A stretch of DNA of 64,000 nucleotides from positions 62,001-126,000 of the forward strand of contig NZ_QMHP01000003.1 in NCBI RefSeq assembly GCF_003313335.1, written 5' to 3'. The position numbers and the translations under genes are program-made. The DNA comes from Pedobacter zeaxanthinifaciens (GTDB lineage Bacteria > Bacteroidota > Bacteroidia > Sphingobacteriales > Sphingobacteriaceae). Shown piece after piece: positions 60,394 to 64,000 of the stretch. The notes below the pieces were generated by a model that searched no databases, was not told the origin of the DNA, and worked only from the letters and a program-made list of their open reading frames with translations. Numbering within the stretch: position 1 is the stretch's first letter; every line of letters starts with the position of its first letter.

Positions 60394-62202
60394 ATGAAGT
60401 ACCTGTTATTCATTTTACTTTTTTGCTTCGGCTTTAACATAATAAAAGCACAGGATAATGTTGATGAGGCTTTGGCTTATCAATATTTTCAACAGGCAGA
60501 GTATGAAAAAGCGGCTACATTATTGGAAAAATTATTTAATCGCAGCAAAAACGATGGCTATTTCGACCTATACTTCACTTCGCTCCTAAAAATTAAAAAA
60601 TATGGCGAAGCAGAGAACCTAGTGAAGAAACTTATTAAACAATATCCTCAAAAATTAAATTATCAGGTAGCACTAGGCCGCATTTATCAAGAAAACGGCA
60701 AGGCTGCCGAAGCCAATAAAATTTACTACACGGCCATACAAAATGCGCCGAAAAATGAATTTCAATATCGAGAGCTGGCAAATTCATTTTATAGGATAGA
60801 GGCCTACGACATGGCCGCCAATACCTTTTTACAAGGCAGAAAAGCCTTAGGTGACGAGCTACTTTTCACTTTTGAATTATTGAGTATTTATAGGTTTAAA
60901 AAGGATAAACAGGCTTTGATTAGTGAATACCTGAATACCTTGCCTGTTAATCCGCAATTGTTGCCACAAGCGCAAAGTGTATTGGCTACTTTGTTTGAAG
61001 ATAACAGTGACTATATGTTGCTACAGGCTGCCCTGCTCAAAAAACTGCAGAAACAACCTGATGTAGAAATTTTTACCGAGCTTTTGATTTGGCAGTATAT
61101 CCAACAGAAGGATTACGAGATGGCGCTCAGACAACTTATTGCTCAGGACAAGCGCACCAATAATGCTGGAATGTTATTGTTTAACACAGCCAATAGCCTT
61201 TTGGCTAACAATGCATTTGCTACTGCAATAAAAGCCTACGAATATATCGTGGCTAAAGGGCCAACAAACGAATTGTTTTTACCAGCGAAAATCCAGCTGA
61301 TTAACGCTAAGTACGAGCTTGCGGTGCAGGGAAAAATTGACCGGTTGGCAATGAAAGCACTGGCGGAGGAATCTGCTCAAATTGTAACGCAGTATGGCAT
61401 TAACAACCAAACAGTTTTTGCTTTAAAAAAGCTTTCGTACTTGCAGGCCTATCATCTTAACGACCTGCCAGCTGCCGAAAAAACATTGGAACAGGCTTTA
61501 AAAGCAAGTAATTTACCCGCAGCAGAAATTGGCGAGCTAAAAATTGACTTAGGCGATATTTATGTGCTGAATAAAGAACCTTGGGAAGCAATTTTAGTGT
61601 ATGAACAGGTGGCCAAACAATTTGACAATTTACCCATTGCTAGCGATGCTCGTTTTCGTTCGGCGAGACTGTCGTTCTATCAGGGGAATTTTAAGTACGC
61701 TAAATCGCAGGCCGATGTGTTGAAAGCATCTACTTCGCAACTGATTGCAAATGATGCGCTCAATTTAAGTCTGCTAATATCCGATAACTTACAGAGCAAA
61801 AACGACAGTTTGGCTTTAATGATGTACGCAGATGCAGAACTATTGCAGTTTACCAACAATAGCACCGCAGCACTCAAAAAACTCGATAGCATCGACATTG
61901 TTTATCCAAAAAACAGCCTTACCGACGATATTTTAATGGCTAAAGCCAAAATCTTCATCAAAAACACGGATTTTCAAAAGGCAGAAACTAGCTTAAAAAG
62001 TTTAATAGCAGACCACTCCAGCAGTATTTGGATTGACGATGCCATATTTACTTTGGCAGATCTTTACGAAAACAAGCTGAACAATATGGAGGAAGCGAAG
62101 AAACTGTATCAGCGTTTAATCACCGATTTTCCAGGCAGCATTTTAAATGCCGAGGCAAGAAAAAGATACCGTACCATCCGTGGCGATAATTTAGGCACTT
62201 AA
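60394..62202 (+). CDS. Secreted TPR protein
   Basis: 602 aa. Signal peptide (MKYLLFILLFCFGFNIIKAQ) followed by TPR-like repeats over the whole mature protein (YQYFQQAEYEKAATLLEKLF, VALGRIYQENGKAAEANKIY, KIDLGDIYVLNKEPWEAILVYEQVAKQF, FTLADLYENKLNNMEEAKKLYQRL). It is probably a periplasmic scaffold or a partner of an outer membrane complex; no specific family was recognised. The DUF4286 gene follows 15 bp later. Confidence 0.85.
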   Translation: MKYLLFILLFCFGFNIIKAQDNVDEALAYQYFQQAEYEKAATLLEKLFNRSKNDGYFDLYFTSLLKIKKYGEAENLVKKLIKQYPQKLNYQVALGRIYQENGKAAEANKIYYTAIQNAPKNEFQYRELANSFYRIEAYDMAANTFLQGRKALGDELLFTFELLSIYRFKKDKQALISEYLNTLPVNPQLLPQAQSVLATLFEDNSDYMLLQAALLKKLQKQPDVEIFTELLIWQYIQQKDYEMALRQLIAQDKRTNNAGMLLFNTANSLLANNAFATAIKAYEYIVAKGPTNELFLPAKIQLINAKYELAVQGKIDRLAMKALAEESAQIVTQYGINNQTVFALKKLSYLQAYHLNDLPAAEKTLEQALKASNLPAAEIGELKIDLGDIYVLNKEPWEAILVYEQVAKQFDNLPIASDARFRSARLSFYQGNFKYAKSQADVLKASTSQLIANDALNLSLLISDNLQSKNDSLALMMYADAELLQFTNNSTAALKKLDSIDIVYPKNSLTDDILMAKAKIFIKNTDFQKAETSLKSLIADHSSSIWIDDAIFTLADLYENKLNNMEEAKKLYQRLITDFPGSILNAEARKRYRTIRGDNLGT

Positions 62203-62205
62203 TGG

Positions 62206-62213
62206 TATCTTTG
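62206..62213 (+). promoter_or_regulatory. -7 element TATCTTTG of the DUF4286 gene, 4 nt before ATG
   Basis: Exact TAnnTTTG with the same 4-nt distance to ATG as the hemW and S9-like boxes. It overlaps the spacer just after the TPR gene, so the DUF4286 gene may have its own start of transcription. Confidence 0.5.
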
Positions 62214-62217
62214 CACC

Positions 62218-62520
62218 ATGTTGTTATTTAATGTTACAGTGATTATTGAGGAAAATTCAGCAGCGGATTTCTTAGCATGGATGAAGCAATCTCATATTCC
62301 ACGACTGATGGATACGGATTGTTTTGTTTCCCATCGTTTTCTGCAAATTAAGGATTCTCCAAACGAGGGGCTGAGCTATTGTGTTCAGTTTATAGCGGAA
62401 AATGAAGCTTCGCATCAGCGATTTTTAGATTTGCATGAGCAAGCCTTCATTGCAGAAATGTACAACAGGTATCCAAAAAAACTAGTCACTTTTAGCACAC
62501 TGATGGAATTTGTGGGCTAG
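62218..62520 (+). CDS. DUF4286 family protein
   Basis: 100 aa, no signal peptide, a small ferredoxin-like alpha+beta protein: LLFNVTVIIEENSAADFLAWM, HIPRLMDTDCFVSHRFLQI, SYCVQFIAENEASHQRFLD and YPKKLVTFSTLMEFV. This is the DUF4286 pattern, restricted to Bacteroidota; role unknown. Probably dimeric by analogy with ABM-type domains (inference). Confidence 0.88.
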   Translation: MLLFNVTVIIEENSAADFLAWMKQSHIPRLMDTDCFVSHRFLQIKDSPNEGLSYCVQFIAENEASHQRFLDLHEQAFIAEMYNRYPKKLVTFSTLMEFVG

Positions 62521-62556
62521 TTAATCATCATCAATTAAAAAATCTTATCATCAAAT

Positions 62557-63111
62557 ATGACAATTATTGAAACGCCCATAAAGGATTTACTAATTTTTGA
62601 ACCAAAAGTTTGGAAAGACAGTAGGGGCTATTTTTACGAAAGCTTTAGTCAGAAAGCTTTTGACGAGGCAGGTATTGCAGTAAGTTTTGTACAGGACAAC
62701 CAATCTTTTTCGCAAAAAGGAGCACTTAGGGGACTGCACGCACAAGCGGAACCTTTTGCTCAGGGTAAATTAGTTAGGGTAATACAGGGCAAGGTGATTG
62801 ATTTTGCAGTTGATATCAGAAAAAATTCGCCAACCTTTGGGCAACATTTTGGCATTGAACTTAGCGGCGACAACCATAAGCAGCTTTGGGTTCCACCTGG
62901 TTTTTTACATGGCTTTTTAACCTTAGAAAACGATACAATTTTCACCTACAAGGTAACCAACTATTACGACAAGGCATCGGAAATTGGAGTGATTTGGAAT
63001 GATCCTACGCTAAATATCGAATGGGCTTCGTATTTGGATGCCAGCGAATTTATCCTATCAGAGAAAGATTTAGTCCTAGGTGATTTTGCCTCTTTTAAAT
63101 CGCCATTTTAA
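62557..63111 (+). CDS. rfbC: dTDP-4-dehydrorhamnose 3,5-epimerase
   Basis: 184 aa. RmlC-type cupin that epimerises dTDP-4-keto-6-deoxyglucose on the way to dTDP-L-rhamnose, a precursor of cell-surface polysaccharides. Seen: LIFEPKVWKDSRGYFYESF, GALRGLHAQ (catalytic His61), GKLVRVIQGKVIDFAVDIR, QLWVPPGFLHGFLTLENDTIFTYKVTNYYDK. Residue 62 is Ala where many RmlC have Tyr, which may affect substrate contacts. rfbA, B and D are not adjacent. Confidence 0.94.
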   Translation: MTIIETPIKDLLIFEPKVWKDSRGYFYESFSQKAFDEAGIAVSFVQDNQSFSQKGALRGLHAQAEPFAQGKLVRVIQGKVIDFAVDIRKNSPTFGQHFGIELSGDNHKQLWVPPGFLHGFLTLENDTIFTYKVTNYYDKASEIGVIWNDPTLNIEWASYLDASEFILSEKDLVLGDFASFKSPF

Positions 63112-63170
63112 ATAAAAAAAGCCACAGATACACAAATTTAATCTGTGCATCTGTGGCTTAACGCTTTTTT
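63112..63170. terminator. Bidirectional terminator between rfbC and the OmpA-family gene
   Basis: AGCCACAGAT (from 63120) pairs with ATCTGTGGCT (63149-63158); a T-run of seven follows on the minus strand and a shorter one after the 3' side on the plus strand. Confidence 0.8.
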
Positions 63171-63174
63171 ATGC

Positions 63175-64000
63175 TTACTGTTTAATTAAGTTGTAAAGCT
63201 CATCCAATTTAGGCGATAATACAATCTCAATTCTTCTGTTTTTGCTTCTTCCTTCTGCGGTGGCATTATCTGCCAGAGGCTGAAATTGTCCCTTACCAGT
63301 TGCGGTCATACGCACACTTTCTACTTTCTGCTCGTCGGTTAGGAAACGCACAACAGATGTAGAACGCAACACGCTTAAATCCCAGTTGTCTTTAATTTGA
63401 CCTAAGTTATTGATTCGCTGCGAATCGGTGTGCCCCTCTACCGCAATATTGATATCGGGTTGTTGTTTCAATACCTCCGCAAGTTGAGTTAAGGCCTTCT
63501 TTCCATTTTCATCAATAATGATACTTCCAGACGGAAATAATAATTTATCGGTAAGTGAAACGTATACCTTACCATTTTTAACTTCAACCGTTAAGCCACT
63601 TTTGGTGAAGCCTAATAACGCTTCCTGTAGCTTTGCCCTCAACTGATTGGTAGCTTCGTCACGCTTGCGCAGCACTTCCTCCACTTCTTTTAGGCGTTGT
63701 TCGCGTTTAGCCAAATCGCCTGTAAGTTTGTTGATCTCCGAAGAACTATTGTTACGCAATTTGGCATAGTTTGCATCTAAATCCGTATAGCGATCTTTCA
63801 AATCGGCCAGTTGTTTATTGAGCAGAGCAGTATCAGCTCGTAAACGTTTAATGCGCTGCTCTAAACTTTCATTTTGATTTTGAGCATCGTTCCAACCAGT
63901 ATTTAGGGAATCTTGCTTAGCTAAAAGCGATTTATATTTTTTTGTAGATAGTACCACGCATGAGCTTAAGGTTGCCATCAACAAAAAGAGCGCCATTAAA
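63175..64000 (-). CDS. OmpA-family lipoprotein, 5' end outside window
   Basis: At least 273 aa. An ATG at 63996 gives MALFLLMATLSSCVV with lipobox LSSC, but this lacks the usual positive N-terminus, and the codon before it is open (Leu), so the true start is probably just beyond the window. A long coiled-coil (about 20-125, heptad-like with KR/E/D/Q) precedes the OmpA C-terminal peptidoglycan-binding domain: LLFPSGSIIIDENGKKAL, VEGHTDSQRINN and NRRIEIVLSP. It likely tethers the outer membrane to peptidoglycan. Confidence 0.88.
   Translation of the reverse strand, partial: LMALFLLMATLSSCVVLSTKKYKSLLAKQDSLNTGWNDAQNQNESLEQRIKRLRADTALLNKQLADLKDRYTDLDANYAKLRNNSSSEINKLTGDLAKREQRLKEVEEVLRKRDEATNQLRAKLQEALLGFTKSGLTVEVKNGKVYVSLTDKLLFPSGSIIIDENGKKALTQLAEVLKQQPDINIAVEGHTDSQRINNLGQIKDNWDLSVLRSTSVVRFLTDEQKVESVRMTATGKGQFQPLADNATAEGRSKNRRIEIVLSPKLDELYNLIKQ

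Overview
The window is about 64 kb of chromosomal DNA from a member of the Bacteroidota, most likely a Sphingobacteriaceae (Pedobacter-like) bacterium. The evidence is the type IX secretion/gliding genes gldK-L-M-N and porW, an ATP synthase operon without atpD and atpC, many SPII lipoproteins, Bacteroidota families (DUF4271, DUF4286, DUF4349, GH3-like, YARHG) and repeated matches to the Bacteroidota -7 promoter element TAnnTTTG. Species identity is inference. No rRNA, tRNA, CRISPR array, prophage or insertion sequence was seen; most of the window is housekeeping.

Layout. 1-10.7 kb: a partial NTF2-like protein, a glutaminyl cyclase-like lipoprotein, cysS, a YARHG lipoprotein, a DUF2306 membrane protein, a GH3-like enzyme with lptB, recJ, and divergently a metallo-beta-lactamase-fold hydrolase, then a stand-alone receiver and a YceI protein. 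10.9-15.5 kb: mutL, two rhomboid proteases and an EEP-family phosphoesterase in one run. 15.5-19.4 kb: an M28 peptidase, a DUF4349 lipoprotein, a small membrane protein and an e(P4)-like acid phosphatase. 19.6-25.7 kb: ATP synthase operon (atpZ-like, a subunit-I-like gene, atpB-E-F-H-A-G). 25.8-33 kb: porW overlapping a class A penicillin-binding protein, then uvrC. 33.1-37.9 kb: the T9SS operon gldK-gldL-gldM-gldN. 38.2-42.1 kb: hemD, DUF4271, a BamA/TamA-like protein, ppnP. 42.1-47.9 kb: hemW, an SDR, a JmjC-like cupin, a repeat-rich gap, an acetyltransferase, DUF3050 and an NTF2-like gene. 47.9-53.3 kb: DUF2809, a VWA/AAA+ pair, a metallophosphoesterase and a UbiA-like protein. 53.3-60.1 kb: a large TPR protein, a two-component system, and an S9-like lipoprotein directly upstream of the kinase. 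60.3-64 kb: a TPR protein, DUF4286, rfbC and an OmpA-family lipoprotein cut by the window edge.

Most notable: (1) gldM carries an in-frame TAG at codon 427; the conserved C-terminal domain continues in the same frame without other damage. (2) The S9 peptidase-like lipoprotein has Gly in place of the nucleophile Ser and no recognisable catalytic His, yet it heads the transcription unit of a histidine kinase and response regulator, which suggests a non-enzymatic, perhaps sensory role. (3) Several genes have the -7 element only 4-5 nt before ATG, predicting leaderless mRNAs. (4) Intergenic DNA holds several repeat families: a three-unit 115-bp tandem array, REP-like inverted pairs, and word-like AT-rich repeats inside operons.
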